Shown: positions 7,698 to 17,421, counted from the stretch's first letter. The stretch is 64,000 nucleotides of DNA from JABFRZ01 sp964631945 (GCA_964631945.1 CAZWAY010000020.1:19364-83363), one strand, 5' to 3'. The notes: a model not told the origin generated them from the sequence alone. Numbers and translations: made by a program.

Positions 7698-9212
7698 TCA
7701 TTCGGCCGCCACCGGCTGGGGTGCGTGCTGGCGCACGGTTTCGGGCTCGGACAACGGGCTCGGCACGCCGTTCGGGCGCCGGTAGGGCGTCTTGCCGACC
7801 TGGTTGAGGAAAGCCACCGCGGCCTTCTCCATGCGGTCGAGGATCCCGCGCGCCTTGCGCGAGAGGAACGCGTACAGGAGCACCGAGGGGATGGCCACGT
7901 ACAGGCCGAACTCGGTGGTGATGAGCGCCTCGGAGATGCCGCTCGAGAGCGTCTTGACGTCGCCCGTGCCGAACACGGTCATGAGCGTGAAGGTGTTCAT
8001 GATGCCGGTCACGGTCCCGAGCAACCCGAGCAGCGGCGCGGACGAGGCCGTGATGGCCACGAACGGCAGCAGACGCTGCAGCCGCAGGCGCGTCGTGAGG
8101 ACCGTCTCGTACAGGACCTCCTCGATCAGCTGGCGCGGCTCCTCGAGGTGCTCGACCCCGGCCTGCAGCATCTTGCCGCCCGGCCCCTTCATCGCCTGGG
8201 CCACGCGCACGGCGCTGGCTCGGTCGCCCTGCGCGACCGCCCGCAACAGGGCCTCGATTTGCTTGCGGGACGGGCCGCGCACGAGGCTCAGGCTGAGCCA
8301 CTTGTAGAGCGCCACCAGCAGCGCCGCGCCGGCCAGCACGAAGATCGGCACCATCACCGGGCCGCCCTTCTTCACGTGCTCCCACAGGGTCTCCTGGGTG
8401 GCCTCGATCTTGTGCGCGTTGCCGAGCGTCGGGTCGAGCGGGAAGGACCCGACCCCGCGCGTCACGAGCTCCGCGGCCGCGGTTGCATCCAGCGGATCCT
8501 CGAACGGGACGATGGCCGGCTCGAGCGATCCCAGGCGCTGCTCGGCGGTCCCCACCACGCCCCCGTCGGCCGCGGCGAACAGCGCGGCCGGGCCCAGGAG
8601 CACGAAGCTGCCCTTCTGCACGCGCCCGCCCGGATCCACGGCGCGCCCCTCGAAGCGCGTGCCGCCCAGCGCGTCGAGCAGGCGCTCGAGCGAAACGTCC
8701 ACGAGCTCGGCCTGGGCCTGGTAGACCTGGGCCGCGCTCAGCTTCGGATCGTCGGGCGCCAGCCTGGCCGCCGCGAGGCGCTCCTCGTAGCGCTGGATCT
8801 CGGCGATGTGCAGGCGCGACTCGAAGTTGCGCAGGTACTCGCCCAGCAGGTTGCCGAGGTAGGCGCCTTCCTCCTCGCGCGACGCGATCTCGGCCTTCAG
8901 GTTGCTCAGGTCCAGCGTGCGGCCGTCGAGCAGGCGCGTCGTGCGCTGCCCCTGCGCGCGCAGCTCGACCAGCTCGCGCTCGAGCTCGGCGAGCCTGCGG
9001 CTGAGCGGCAACTGCGCGGCCGCCGTGTCCGCGCGCAGCCGGGCGAGCTCGGCCAGACTCTCCTCGAGCTGGCGCTGCACCGAGGCGGACGCGCCCTCGA
9101 AAGTGGCGGCGTCGCCGCTGGTGCTGCCCTGGGCCGCGAGCGTCCCCGTGACCGCCAGGGGCAGGAGCACGCCCAGGGCGCGTCGTGAGTACCGGGCTCG
9201 AAGCGTCTTCAT
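7698..9212 (-). CDS. TtpC-like long MotA/TolQ/ExbB protein
   Basis: This 504-residue protein has a signal peptide (1-27), a long periplasmic region with coiled coil (about 45-115) and then an ExbB core with three transmembrane helices (about 283-305, 383-405, 434-451). The core signatures are LLGLLGTVTGIMNTFTLM and EALITTEFGLYVAIPS. This is the architecture of TtpC, the extra component required by Vibrio TonB2 systems. The start ATG 9212 overlaps the stop of the DUF3450 gene as TGATG, which implies coupled translation. The longer open frame to 9950 is only a shadow of that gene. Confidence 0.9.
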   Translation of the reverse strand: MKTLRARYSRRALGVLLPLAVTGTLAAQGSTSGDAATFEGASASVQRQLEESLAELARLRADTAAAQLPLSRRLAELERELVELRAQGQRTTRLLDGRTLDLSNLKAEIASREEEGAYLGNLLGEYLRNFESRLHIAEIQRYEERLAAARLAPDDPKLSAAQVYQAQAELVDVSLERLLDALGGTRFEGRAVDPGGRVQKGSFVLLGPAALFAAADGGVVGTAEQRLGSLEPAIVPFEDPLDATAAAELVTRGVGSFPLDPTLGNAHKIEATQETLWEHVKKGGPVMVPIFVLAGAALLVALYKWLSLSLVRGPSRKQIEALLRAVAQGDRASAVRVAQAMKGPGGKMLQAGVEHLEEPRQLIEEVLYETVLTTRLRLQRLLPFVAITASSAPLLGLLGTVTGIMNTFTLMTVFGTGDVKTLSSGISEALITTEFGLYVAIPSVLLYAFLSRKARGILDRMEKAAVAFLNQVGKTPYRRPNGVPSPLSEPETVRQHAPQPVAAE

Positions 9213-10030
9213 CACTGCACCCTCAGGGGCAGGCGCACGAAGGACGCGACCTGCTCGTTCTCCAGGATCGCGAGGGCCGCGCGGATCTCGGGCGCGGACG
9301 CGTTGGCCGGGGTCCACACCCAGCCCTGCTCTCCGGGACTGCCCACGCCCGCCAGCGTGCCGCTGGAGTTCGCGTAGTAGGCCTGGCCGATCCCGAGGTA
9401 GATCGTCGTCACCTCGGCCGAGCTCCCGTCGGCCAGCGCGCGCACCTCGCTGGTGGCCGTGATCTCGCGGTTGAACTTGTTCACCTCGTTCAGGATCCCG
9501 ACCACGTTCTGGTAGCGCTCGGCGAGCGAGAGCCGGGTCGGACCCGGACCCTCGGGGAGGCGCTGGCTGAGGGGCGCGATGCGCTCGGCGATCGGCGCGG
9601 GCAGGCGCCGGACCAGCGCCAGCGTGCGCGCCTCGAGCGCGACGATGGCCTGCTCGAGTCCGCCTGCGGCCGCGCGCAGGAGCTCGTTCTGGGCCACCAG
9701 CTCGACGCGCCTGCGGTCCGCGTCGGCGATGCTGGCCTCGGCCTCGGCGATGCGCGTGCGCTGGGCCTCGAGCTCGCGCTCGACCAGCCCGATGCGCTCC
9801 TCCAGCATCTCCCGGCCGAGCACCCAGTCGCGCTTCTCGTCCGAGAGGATGCGGCGCGTCTCGACCCACTTCTCCAGGGTGGCGCGCGTGTCCTCGATGC
9901 CCGGCCCCTGCTGCGAGCGGGCCGCCCCGGCCAGGGCGCCCACGCCGCACAGCGTCAGCGCCAGCGTGCGCGCGCGGACCCGAGTCCTGCCGGGCCTGCC
10001 CCGGCCTTCGCCTTCGATCTCGTCGTGCAT
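9212..10030 (-). CDS. DUF3450 periplasmic coiled-coil protein
   Basis: This 272-residue protein has a basic N-terminus and signal peptide (cleavage near residue 39, ARSQQ), a coiled coil (about 60-125) and a C-terminal globular domain with IYLGIGQAYYANSSG and GWVWTPAN. These are recognisable DUF3450 features. In gammaproteobacteria DUF3450 genes sit just before ttpC-exbB-exbD-tonB, as here. Its molecular job is not established; a periplasmic partner of TtpC is the likeliest role. It lies 53 bases after the receptor gene. Confidence 0.85.
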   Translation of the reverse strand: MHDEIEGEGRGRPGRTRVRARTLALTLCGVGALAGAARSQQGPGIEDTRATLEKWVETRRILSDEKRDWVLGREMLEERIGLVERELEAQRTRIAEAEASIADADRRRVELVAQNELLRAAAGGLEQAIVALEARTLALVRRLPAPIAERIAPLSQRLPEGPGPTRLSLAERYQNVVGILNEVNKFNREITATSEVRALADGSSAEVTTIYLGIGQAYYANSSGTLAGVGSPGEQGWVWTPANASAPEIRAALAILENEQVASFVRLPLRVQ

Positions 10031-10083
10031 GTCGATCGCCTCGTCGTTTCGTTGCCGTCGTCGGCCGTGGGGTGCGGGTCGGG

Positions 10084-13083
10084 TCAGAGGTTCCAGCCGA
10101 GGCTCAGCGAGAACTCGCGCCCGCGCGTGTACGAGGTGCGCGTCGCGTCGCCGTCGATGAACTCGGAGCGGTAGACCGTCTCGATGTCCGGGTTGGTCAG
10201 GTTCTTGGCCTGGATCTGCAGCTTCAGGCCGCGGCCGATGCGGCGCGACAGGCTCAGGTTCAGCGTGCCGAACTCGCGCGCGTAGAGGCTCGGCACGAAG
10301 TTGCCCACGGACTCGCCCGCGCCGGCCACCAGCGTGTCGCCCTGGACCGTGTAGAAGAGCGCCAGCTGCGTGGCCGCGTCGTCCAGGTCGTAGGTCAGGT
10401 ACAGGTTGTAGAGGTACTCGGGCGCGTTGGTCATGTCGCGCGAGGTGATCGGCACCTGCAGCGCGGCGAAGGACGCGATCTCGTCGTCCGGAAGCTGCAC
10501 CTCCGAGTCGATGAAGGTCGCGTTGGCTCCGAGGGAGAGACCGTGCAGGCGCTCGCCGAAGCGCGCGAGGTCCTGACGCAGCTCGAGCTCGTAGCCGGAC
10601 AGTTCGCCCTCCGGATAGTTCTCGGGCGTGGTGAAGGTGAAGTTGGTGAGACGCTGCACGTACTCGATCGGGTCCTGGATGTCCTTCTGGAACCAGGAGA
10701 GCGAGACCAGGCTGCCCGCGACCGGCGCGTAGTCGAGACGCAGGTCGTAGTTCTCGAGCGCGCTCATCCCGAGCTCGGGGTTGCCGATGAAGACCGGCCC
10801 GCCCAGGAATTCCTGCTGCAGGATGGGCGAGAGCTCCTTGAAGGTCTGGCGCGCGATGGTCTGGCTGTAGGACGCGCGCAGCGTCACGGCCTCGACCGGC
10901 GTGTACGTCAGCCCGACCGCCGGCAGCAGGTCGTCCTGGGAGAACGCCACGTCGGCGTCACCGGGTTCCAGATCGACGGGCGCGCTGGCGCCCGGCGGGA
11001 ACCAGGTCGCGAACGGCTCCGGGTCGTTGACGATGCGGATGTCGGTGGACTCGAAGCGCGCGCCTGCCATCGCGCTCACCGACGCCGACAGGGGCAGGTC
11101 CACCATCCCGTAGGCGGCCGAGATGCGCTGGTCGCCGTCGTAGTCCACGTCGAACAGCGACTCGCTGATGACGTGGTTCTCGCCCGGGAACGCGGCGCTC
11201 CAGGAGTCGTCGAAGCCGCCGTCGAACTGGGCGCCGACGTCGGCGAAGTTGCTGAAGGTCTCCTGGTCGAAGCGGCGCTCGACGTGGTCCGCGAACAGCC
11301 CGACCTGCACGTGACCCTCGCGCTCGCTCCACTGCTGGAAGGGCAGCCGCAGGTCGAGCGCGCACTGGTCGCCGTCCTCCTCGATCTCCTTGAAGATGCG
11401 CTGGAAGTTGCCGAGCGTGAAGTTGGCGGCCGGCTTGAAGGGCACCCACAGCGAGGACTCGATCCCCGGCAGGGCGGGATTGAACGACTCGGGCAGGAAC
11501 AGCGAGCCGAACTGGCGCTTGTCGGGCTGCTCGGTCGAGGCGAAGCTGCGTGCCAGCGTCCAGTCGAGCTCGGGGGCGCCGAAGTCCAGCGGGCCGAAGG
11601 TGAAGCCCGTGAGGGGCAGGGCGTGCTCGCCGTGCAGCTGCAGCGTCGCGGTGGTGCGCTCGGTGTACTCGAGCGTCTCGGTACGGAGGTACGGGGCCGA
11701 GAAGCGCCCGGCGGTGTTGCCGGGATCGTTCGGGTCGTCCGGGACGTAACCGGGGAAGAAGAACTCCTTGCCGCGCGTGTCCTCGGCCAGCGTGGCCACG
11801 TCCTCGGCCGTGTGCGTGTACAGCGCGGTCAGGAGCAGCGAGTGCTTCTCGGTCTCGAGTCCGAGCGTGCCCAGTCCGCCCCACTGCACCGACTGCTTGC
11901 CCTGGGTCACGTCGAACAGCGCGGTCTTGAAGTCGCCGTCGCTGGGCGTGCCCTGGATCGTCTCGGGCGTCAGCCCCTCGCCCGGATTGTCCACCCACAA
12001 GGAATCGTCGATGCCGTCGTCGTGGAACGAGCTGTCGCGCTCGTAGAAGAAGCTCGCGAAGCCGCCCAGCGTGACGCCACTGGCGAGTTCGCGCTTGCCG
12101 CCCGCGTCGAGCGACCACTTGTAGTCGATCGGCGCGCGCTCGCGCGTGACGCCCGCGGCCCCGTCCCAGTCGCCGGGGACGGCCTGGATCTCGCGCTCGC
12201 CGTGGTCCAGTCCCAGGAAGCTCACGCCGCCGCCCTCGTAGCCGAGGAAATCGCCCTCGCCGCTGGCCTGCGAGTTGGCGCCGATCTGGGCCTTGAAGCC
12301 GAGCGCGGTCTCGGCCGGGATGCCGCGCAGGCGCAGGTTCACCGCGCCGCCCGAGGCGTCGCCCTGCTGGTCGGGCGTGAAGGTCTTGCTGACCTGGATG
12401 CTCTCGATCACCGCCGCGGGGAACTGGTCGAGCTCGACCGCGCGCTTGTCCTCGTCGGCCGAGGGCAGGCGCACGCCGTTCATCTGCGAGTTCACGTAGC
12501 GGTCGGGCAGCCCGCGGATCACGGCGAACTTGCCGTCCTGCACCGAAGCACCGGTCACGAGCTTGAGGCCCTCGCTCGCGTCGCCGGCCCCGGCGCGGCT
12601 CATCAGGTCGGAGCTGATCGAGTCCATCAGCGAGGGACTCTCGATGCGCAGCTCGAGCAGCGCGGCCTCGCTCCCGGCGCCGAGCTGCAGCACGTCCTGG
12701 ACGACGAACTCCTCCATCTCGGTGAACTCGCCCGCCAGGGCGACGTCCACGTCGGTGAGCAGGCCGGCCGCGACCACCACGCCGGTCTTGACCTGGCGCA
12801 CGTAGCCGTCCTTCGAGAAGACCAGGGTGTAGGTGCCCGGCGGCACCTGGGCGAGCACGAAGTTGCCCTGCTCCGTGGTCGTGACCTTCTCGCCGGTCTC
12901 GAGGTTGGTGACCAGCGCCGCCGCCAGCGGGACGTCGAAGTCCTGGTCCAGCACCACGCCGCGGATCGAGCCGGCCGGCTGCTGGGCGGGAGTGGTCGTG
13001 CCGAGGGCGGACATGCTCGCGAGGGTCAGGAGGAGGAGCGTGGAGAGGGACCTCCAGCCAGCCGCGGGATTCCGATGCTTCAC
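10084..13083 (-). CDS. TonB-dependent outer-membrane receptor
   Basis: This 999-residue protein starts at GTG 13083. It has a signal peptide (1-33), a carboxypeptidase-regulatory-like beta-sandwich (about 36-115, SIRGVVLDQDFDVPLAAALV), a candidate TonB box (EEFVVQD, 124-130), a plug domain (about 140-255, FAVIRGLPDRYVNSQMNGVR and DASGGAVNLRLRG) and a beta-barrel to the C-terminus (FSLSLGWNL). This layout is common for receptors of large glycans, peptides or oligomers rather than siderophores, but the substrate cannot be read. It heads the energising operon, so the locus carries its own dedicated motor. No riboswitch or Fur-like site was seen upstream. Confidence 0.92.
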   Translation of the reverse strand: MKHRNPAAGWRSLSTLLLLTLASMSALGTTTPAQQPAGSIRGVVLDQDFDVPLAAALVTNLETGEKVTTTEQGNFVLAQVPPGTYTLVFSKDGYVRQVKTGVVVAAGLLTDVDVALAGEFTEMEEFVVQDVLQLGAGSEAALLELRIESPSLMDSISSDLMSRAGAGDASEGLKLVTGASVQDGKFAVIRGLPDRYVNSQMNGVRLPSADEDKRAVELDQFPAAVIESIQVSKTFTPDQQGDASGGAVNLRLRGIPAETALGFKAQIGANSQASGEGDFLGYEGGGVSFLGLDHGEREIQAVPGDWDGAAGVTRERAPIDYKWSLDAGGKRELASGVTLGGFASFFYERDSSFHDDGIDDSLWVDNPGEGLTPETIQGTPSDGDFKTALFDVTQGKQSVQWGGLGTLGLETEKHSLLLTALYTHTAEDVATLAEDTRGKEFFFPGYVPDDPNDPGNTAGRFSAPYLRTETLEYTERTTATLQLHGEHALPLTGFTFGPLDFGAPELDWTLARSFASTEQPDKRQFGSLFLPESFNPALPGIESSLWVPFKPAANFTLGNFQRIFKEIEEDGDQCALDLRLPFQQWSEREGHVQVGLFADHVERRFDQETFSNFADVGAQFDGGFDDSWSAAFPGENHVISESLFDVDYDGDQRISAAYGMVDLPLSASVSAMAGARFESTDIRIVNDPEPFATWFPPGASAPVDLEPGDADVAFSQDDLLPAVGLTYTPVEAVTLRASYSQTIARQTFKELSPILQQEFLGGPVFIGNPELGMSALENYDLRLDYAPVAGSLVSLSWFQKDIQDPIEYVQRLTNFTFTTPENYPEGELSGYELELRQDLARFGERLHGLSLGANATFIDSEVQLPDDEIASFAALQVPITSRDMTNAPEYLYNLYLTYDLDDAATQLALFYTVQGDTLVAGAGESVGNFVPSLYAREFGTLNLSLSRRIGRGLKLQIQAKNLTNPDIETVYRSEFIDGDATRTSYTRGREFSLSLGWNL

Positions 13084-13291
13084 GTTCTGGAGATCGGGCT
13101 GGTCCCACGTCCGGGCGCGCAGGCCTTCCCGACTGCGCGCGCCGCGGTCCCGTGGGGAAGCCGTTCGTCAGGAGGTCGTCGGCGAGCAATGTGAAGACGC
13201 GCTGTGAAGGAGGAATGAACGCTGCCTAGGGAAGCGGTGAACCTCCCGCGGATCGGCGACCCGCGTCGCTACACCATCGAAGCCGACGCGC

Positions 13292-14614
13292 TCACCACGG
13301 CTCGCCCAGACCGGCGCGCACGGCACCGAGTCGCGCCCACAGGGCCTCGTCGGGCTCGAATCCGTTCACGGCCATCGAGCAGCAGGTCGCGCACAGGTCC
13401 TCGGAGCGCGGACGCGAGTTGGGATTGGCGACGCCCGCTTCCACGGCCTGGGCGTAGAGTTCGCGCGCCCCGGCCCGATCGCCCTGCGCGAGGGTGGCCT
13501 CCGCCAGCGGACGAAGCACGCTGGCGCGGTAGATGTCGACCATCGCCTCACGCTCGGCCGCGAAGCGCGCACGGGCGCCCTCGAGTTCCTTCCGACCCTC
13601 GACCTCTTCCCCCGCCCGATAGCGCAGGGCGGCCAGACGCGCGACCAGCGGAACGTGGCTCGCCGTCGTCCAGCGCGAGCCCGCGAGCAGCGCGCGGGCC
13701 TGGGCCACGATCGCCAGGGCCTTGGCAGGGTCCGCATGCTGCAGCGCAGACCCGGCCAGCTCCAGCTGGGTCTCGATCCGCAGCGTGGTCGGCACGTTCC
13801 GCGAGGCGGTCTCGATGCGCTGCTCCAGGAGCGCGCGCCTCTCGCCGTCGGCATAGAAGCGCTCGAAGAGCCGGGCATAGACCGAGAGCGCCGAGCGCAG
13901 GCGCTCGAACTCGCCCGTCGCCACGGCCGCCTCGAGCGCCCGCACCTGTCCGTCGAAGCCGTCGGCCTGGAGTCGCATGGCCGCCGCCAGTTCGACCGCG
14001 CCCGCCTCCGAACTCTCCAGACCCTCCGCGAAGCGTCCGGCCTCCCCGTCCTGCCCGAGCAGGAGGTGCGTGCGCGCGATCTTGGCCCGCACGCGATCCC
14101 TGCGCCAGGGCTGCGAACTGCCCTCGCCGTCCTGGAACTCGCGCCCGCTCTCGTGCTCGAGCTCTGCCACCACCCTGCGCGCCAGCTCGAGGCAGCGCTC
14201 GGCCTCGGACGCGGCGCCGTTCTGGGCGCAGTAGAAGGCCACGTCGGCGTAGCCCGCGCCGCGGCGCCAGTTCTCGATGCGCTCGGCACAACGCAGCGCC
14301 AGGAGGGGCTGGTCGAGCGCGAGGCAGGCCGCGACCACCGCGTCCTGGGCCCGCGAGCGGTTCTTGACGTGCGGATCGAGCGGCATGGCCGAGGCCGACT
14401 CGAAGGCCAGCTCGAGCAGCCGTCGGCGGGGCGCCGAGAGCGGCGCATCCGCGAGCGCGGGTCCGGCGCCTTGCGCGAGCACGGCCGGCGCGGGCTCGGA
14501 CCGCGCGGTCGCCTGCGCCGCGGAGCCGGCTCCGCACAGGGACGCCAGGACGCCAAGCGAAGCCAGGAACAGGACGGAGCGGACGGGCGGACGAAGGTTC
14601 GAGTGCATGACCAT
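13292..14614 (-). CDS. secreted helical-repeat (TPR-like) protein
   Basis: This 440-residue protein starts at ATG 14614 (14608 is an alternative) and has a signal peptide ending near AGSAAQ (about residue 33). The rest is alpha-helical with degenerate TPR-like pairs such as AYCA-type helices, CLELARRVVAELEHESG and DRAGARELYAQAVEAG near the C-terminus. A cysteine cluster (DLCATCCSM) is near residue 413. It lies about 200 bases upstream of the receptor gene on the same strand and shares no clear named family. The context suggests an accessory of the uptake locus; that is an inference. Confidence 0.7.
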   Translation of the reverse strand: MVMHSNLRPPVRSVLFLASLGVLASLCGAGSAAQATARSEPAPAVLAQGAGPALADAPLSAPRRRLLELAFESASAMPLDPHVKNRSRAQDAVVAACLALDQPLLALRCAERIENWRRGAGYADVAFYCAQNGAASEAERCLELARRVVAELEHESGREFQDGEGSSQPWRRDRVRAKIARTHLLLGQDGEAGRFAEGLESSEAGAVELAAAMRLQADGFDGQVRALEAAVATGEFERLRSALSVYARLFERFYADGERRALLEQRIETASRNVPTTLRIETQLELAGSALQHADPAKALAIVAQARALLAGSRWTTASHVPLVARLAALRYRAGEEVEGRKELEGARARFAAEREAMVDIYRASVLRPLAEATLAQGDRAGARELYAQAVEAGVANPNSRPRSEDLCATCCSMAVNGFEPDEALWARLGAVRAGLGEPW

Positions 14615-14722
14615 GGAAGGGTGGGTGCGGAGGGTAGGGGCCGAATGCTGGCGCTCCGTCAAGACTGGATCAGGACCGCATGAGTCGCCCGATCCCCCGC
14701 GCGCCGCGGACGAGACAAGGAA

Positions 14723-14751
14723 TCGGGGTGGCCCGCGAGCGGCCACCCCGA
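14723..14751 (-). terminator. hairpin terminator after the beta-helix gene
   Basis: An 11-base perfect inverted repeat (14723-14733 and 14741-14751, loop of seven) lies 33 bases past the stop of the beta-helix gene. On the minus strand it is followed by a T-richer stretch (ATTCCTTGT). It would separate the beta-helix transcript from the receptor operon. Confidence 0.6.
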
Positions 14752-14784
14752 CGGTCGTCGGCTCTCGTTGCCGCGCGCAGCGCG

Positions 14785-16335
14785 CTAGAGGCTGCTCGCG
14801 AGCTTGTTGGGGAACTCGAAGAACCCGTAGTTGCTGGCGGCCGTCCAGCCGAGGGCCCAGTTCCCGCCGTTCGGCTTGAACGCTCCGCGCCACTGGGCCG
14901 GGGTGAAGAAGCCGTCGTTCGGAGCGGTCCCGACGCTGGTGGTGGCCGCGTTCTTCGGCAGCGGGTTCAGCTTGACCACCGGGCGCATGGTCAGGCCCAG
15001 GTAGCTGACGTTGGGACCGCGCACGAGCCTCTGGATCGGCGCATCGGCGTCCAGCGAGCCCGCGATCAGCACGTTGTCGTTGGCGACGTTGAACACGTCG
15101 CGCGCGGTGGCCTCGGTGTAGGCCGTGGCGAACAGGTTGCGGAAGAACACGCTGTCGGTGATCTGCGCCAGCTTGCCCGAGGCCTGGGCCGCGTAGTTCG
15201 TGGCGTAGGTCCCGGTGGTGAAGTCGTTGGCATGGGCCGGCACGGCGTTGTAGTTCGTGGTCCAGGTGTTGGCCCACGAGAGCGTGCCGTTGAATCCGTA
15301 GCCCGCACCGCCGTCGCCATCGACGTTGTCGAAGGCCACGAGACGCTCACCGAGGTCCATGAACACGCAGTTGCGGTACTGCACGCGCGCGTTGTCGCGC
15401 CAGGCCGTGCCGTGGTCACCGCTCACCGGCTGGCCGATGACCGTGGCGTTGTAGATGGCCGTGGTCGTGACCGGCTGCCAGTCGGATTGTTCGGCGCCGT
15501 CGGTCTCGAAGCAGTTGTCGCCCGTGCCGGAGCCCTGGGCCACGCGCGTGCTGTAGCCCTGGACGATCAGCGGGAACTGGATCTTGCCGCGGTAGCCCTG
15601 GTCGATGTCGATGCTGTCGTCGCCGATGTTCCAGACGTTGAGGTACTTGAGGTTGACGGTCCCGCCCCAGATCTCGATGCCGTCGTCGACGTTGTTCATG
15701 ATGTCGATGTGGTGGATGTCGGTGTCGCGGCCCACGCCGCCCAGCGACAGCCCGTTGAGCTCGACCGCCAGGCCGATCACCTTGCCGCCGTAACGCAGCG
15801 AGACGTAGGAGATCGAGCCGCTGTCGTCGTTGTCGTTGCCACCGCCGTAACGGTCCGTGCTGGGGCCGTTGGTCAGGCCCTCCATGTCGGCCTCGTTGCC
15901 GGCGTCGGGCTTCGAGATGTTGCCCAGACCGGCGGCGTTCTCGGAGATGTAGGCGTTGCCCATGATCGTGAGGTTGCCCCATTCGGTGCTGGCCTCACGC
16001 CACGTTCCGATGGCGCGGTTGCCGTTCTCCCAGGTGGCCACGTCGGCCTTGGAGGTCATGATGATCGGATTCGCGAAGGTGCCCTGCGCGAAGATCTGAG
16101 CACCGCGGCACACGGCCAGGCTGCCGCCGATGCCGGTCGTGCTCGCCACCACCGTGCCGGGTTGGATCGTCAGGGTCGCGCCGGGCAGGACGTAGATCTG
16201 GTTCTGCAGGTTGTAGGTGTTGTCGGACGTCCACGTGGTCGAGGTGCTGATGTTGCTCGTCACGAGGACCTCGCTGGCACGGGCGAGGCCGGCCAGGGCG
16301 AGGCTGCTCAGCAGGATCGGTGCGATTCTCTTCAC
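14785..16335 (-). CDS. secreted right-handed beta-helix-like protein of the TonB locus
   Basis: GTG 16335 is chosen: GGAG lies 9 bases upstream and it opens a compact signal peptide (VKRIAPILLSSLALAG). ATG 16368 would add 11 residues. The 516-residue protein begins with the module TTWTSDNTYNLQNQIYVLPG and ATLTIQPGTVV, typical of secreted beta-helix proteins of this kind, followed by Asn/Asp/Gly-rich coils (YVSLRYGG, DDGIEIWGGT, IGDDSIDIDQG). No catalytic motif is recognised. It is encoded upstream of the receptor genes, so it could be a substrate-capture or surface protein for the transporter. The ligand is unknown. Confidence 0.75.
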   Translation of the reverse strand: MKRIAPILLSSLALAGLARASEVLVTSNISTSTTWTSDNTYNLQNQIYVLPGATLTIQPGTVVASTTGIGGSLAVCRGAQIFAQGTFANPIIMTSKADVATWENGNRAIGTWREASTEWGNLTIMGNAYISENAAGLGNISKPDAGNEADMEGLTNGPSTDRYGGGNDNDDSGSISYVSLRYGGKVIGLAVELNGLSLGGVGRDTDIHHIDIMNNVDDGIEIWGGTVNLKYLNVWNIGDDSIDIDQGYRGKIQFPLIVQGYSTRVAQGSGTGDNCFETDGAEQSDWQPVTTTAIYNATVIGQPVSGDHGTAWRDNARVQYRNCVFMDLGERLVAFDNVDGDGGAGYGFNGTLSWANTWTTNYNAVPAHANDFTTGTYATNYAAQASGKLAQITDSVFFRNLFATAYTEATARDVFNVANDNVLIAGSLDADAPIQRLVRGPNVSYLGLTMRPVVKLNPLPKNAATTSVGTAPNDGFFTPAQWRGAFKPNGGNWALGWTAASNYGFFEFPNKLASSL

Positions 16336-16520
16336 TGGGTTGATCTCCAAGAACAAGGGGTAGGCCATGGAGCTCGAAGGAGACGCTCTCCTTTGCTTCA
16401 GCCATGCCGTGGTGCCGAGGAGATTGCGTTCGCTCGGTTGCGAGGCCGTGAAGAGCCCATCAGGGTTTGCCCAACCCGCGGGTCTCGTCCGGGATCCCCC
16501 TCCCCCTCCGAGGGCTCCCC

Positions 16521-16559
16521 TCCGCCACGCCTCCGCGGTTCCCTCCGAGAAGCGTGGCG
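16521..16559. repeat. GC-rich interspersed repeat, copy 1
   Basis: The segment contains GCCTCCGCGGT followed by CCTCCGAGAAG, the same two blocks found in the palindrome at 31664-31727. Its own arms are CGCCACGC (16523-16530) and GCGTGGCG (16552-16559). It lies in the spacer between the beta-helix gene and the next gene upstream. It looks like a member of a dispersed palindromic family in this genome. Confidence 0.5.
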
Positions 16560-16584
16560 CGGCGCGGGTCGAAGGAGTGGTCGA

Positions 16585-17421
16585 TCAGCGTGGCGGCAGC
16601 GCCACGTGGATCACGACCGTCTCGAGGTCGCTGTCGCCCGCGAGCTCGAGCTCGCTCTCGCCCTCGCGTCCCGAGCGCTGCACGGCGCGGAAGCGGAAGC
16701 TGCCGTCGCCCACCAAACCCAGGTGGGCCTTGCCCGCGTCGTCGGTCTCGAGGCTGGCGGCGTAGCGCGGCCCCTCGAGCTGCACTCGTGCCCGGCAACC
16801 CTCCGGGGCGTCGCTCACGACGCGCACGTTGACCTGACGGGTCTTCCAGTCGAGCTGCAGGTCCTCGGCCTGGCCCGGCTGCGGCCGAACGCCGACCTCC
16901 GGCAGGAGCAGCTGGCGCGCGTCGAGCGGCTCCAGGTCGAGCAGCTCGAATGCGAGCGTGAGCTCGCGCGCGGGCACGGCCGTGAAGCCGAAGCGACCCT
17001 CGTAGTCGAGCACCGCCGCGGCCTCCCACGAGGCATCCACCGCGCGCAGCCGCACGCGCCCGCCATCCGGAGCGAGCCCATCGATCGTCAGCCGGCCGCT
17101 GACGGTCGCGAGCTCGGGCGTCGCGCTCGTCGCCACGGGCTCGCCAGCCGGGCCGTCCGCGTTCGACACGCGCTCCGGATCGCGCACCTCTGGCCGGGGG
17201 GCGGTGGGTCGCAGCGCGCGCTCCACCTCGACCGCGACGCGCGTCTGCGTTCGCGCTTCCTTGCCCCCCAGCGGGGAACGCTGGACGAGCGACCACAGGA
17301 CGTACAGCAACGCGCCGAGAGCGACGCAAGCGAGCAGCAGGGCCGCGACGGATCGTCCGCTCCGCGCGCCGCTCTCGACTGCGGCCCGCTGGTTCCTCGA
17401 GTCCGTGCGGGGTGAGCTCAC
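16585..17421 (-). CDS. single-pass membrane protein with beta-sandwich repeat, unknown function
   Basis: This 278-residue protein starts at GTG 17421. It has one transmembrane helix (about residues 25-47, VAALLLACVALGALLYVLW), a low-complexity linker, and then two or three beta-sandwich modules resembling carboxypeptidase-regulatory-like domains (VSGRLTIDGLAPDGGRVRLRAV and YEGRFGFTAVP). No enzyme motif is seen. It is probably a membrane-anchored envelope protein. It is the first gene downstream of the tRNA on the minus strand. No named family was recognised. Confidence 0.65.
   Translation of the reverse strand: MSSPRTDSRNQRAAVESGARSGRSVAALLLACVALGALLYVLWSLVQRSPLGGKEARTQTRVAVEVERALRPTAPRPEVRDPERVSNADGPAGEPVATSATPELATVSGRLTIDGLAPDGGRVRLRAVDASWEAAAVLDYEGRFGFTAVPARELTLAFELLDLEPLDARQLLLPEVGVRPQPGQAEDLQLDWKTRQVNVRVVSDAPEGCRARVQLEGPRYAASLETDDAGKAHLGLVGDGSFRFRAVQRSGREGESELELAGDSDLETVVIHVALPPR

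Noticed and set aside
10072..13194. 1040-codon plus-strand frame opposite the TonB-dependent receptor
   Set aside because: Shadow of a real gene; no recognisable domain and Arg/Val-rich composition typical of antisense in GC-rich DNA.
13203..13232. Strong AGGAGG followed by ATG and a four-codon frame on the plus strand
   Set aside because: The frame ends after four codons with no downstream gene on that strand; no leader-peptide role can be supported.
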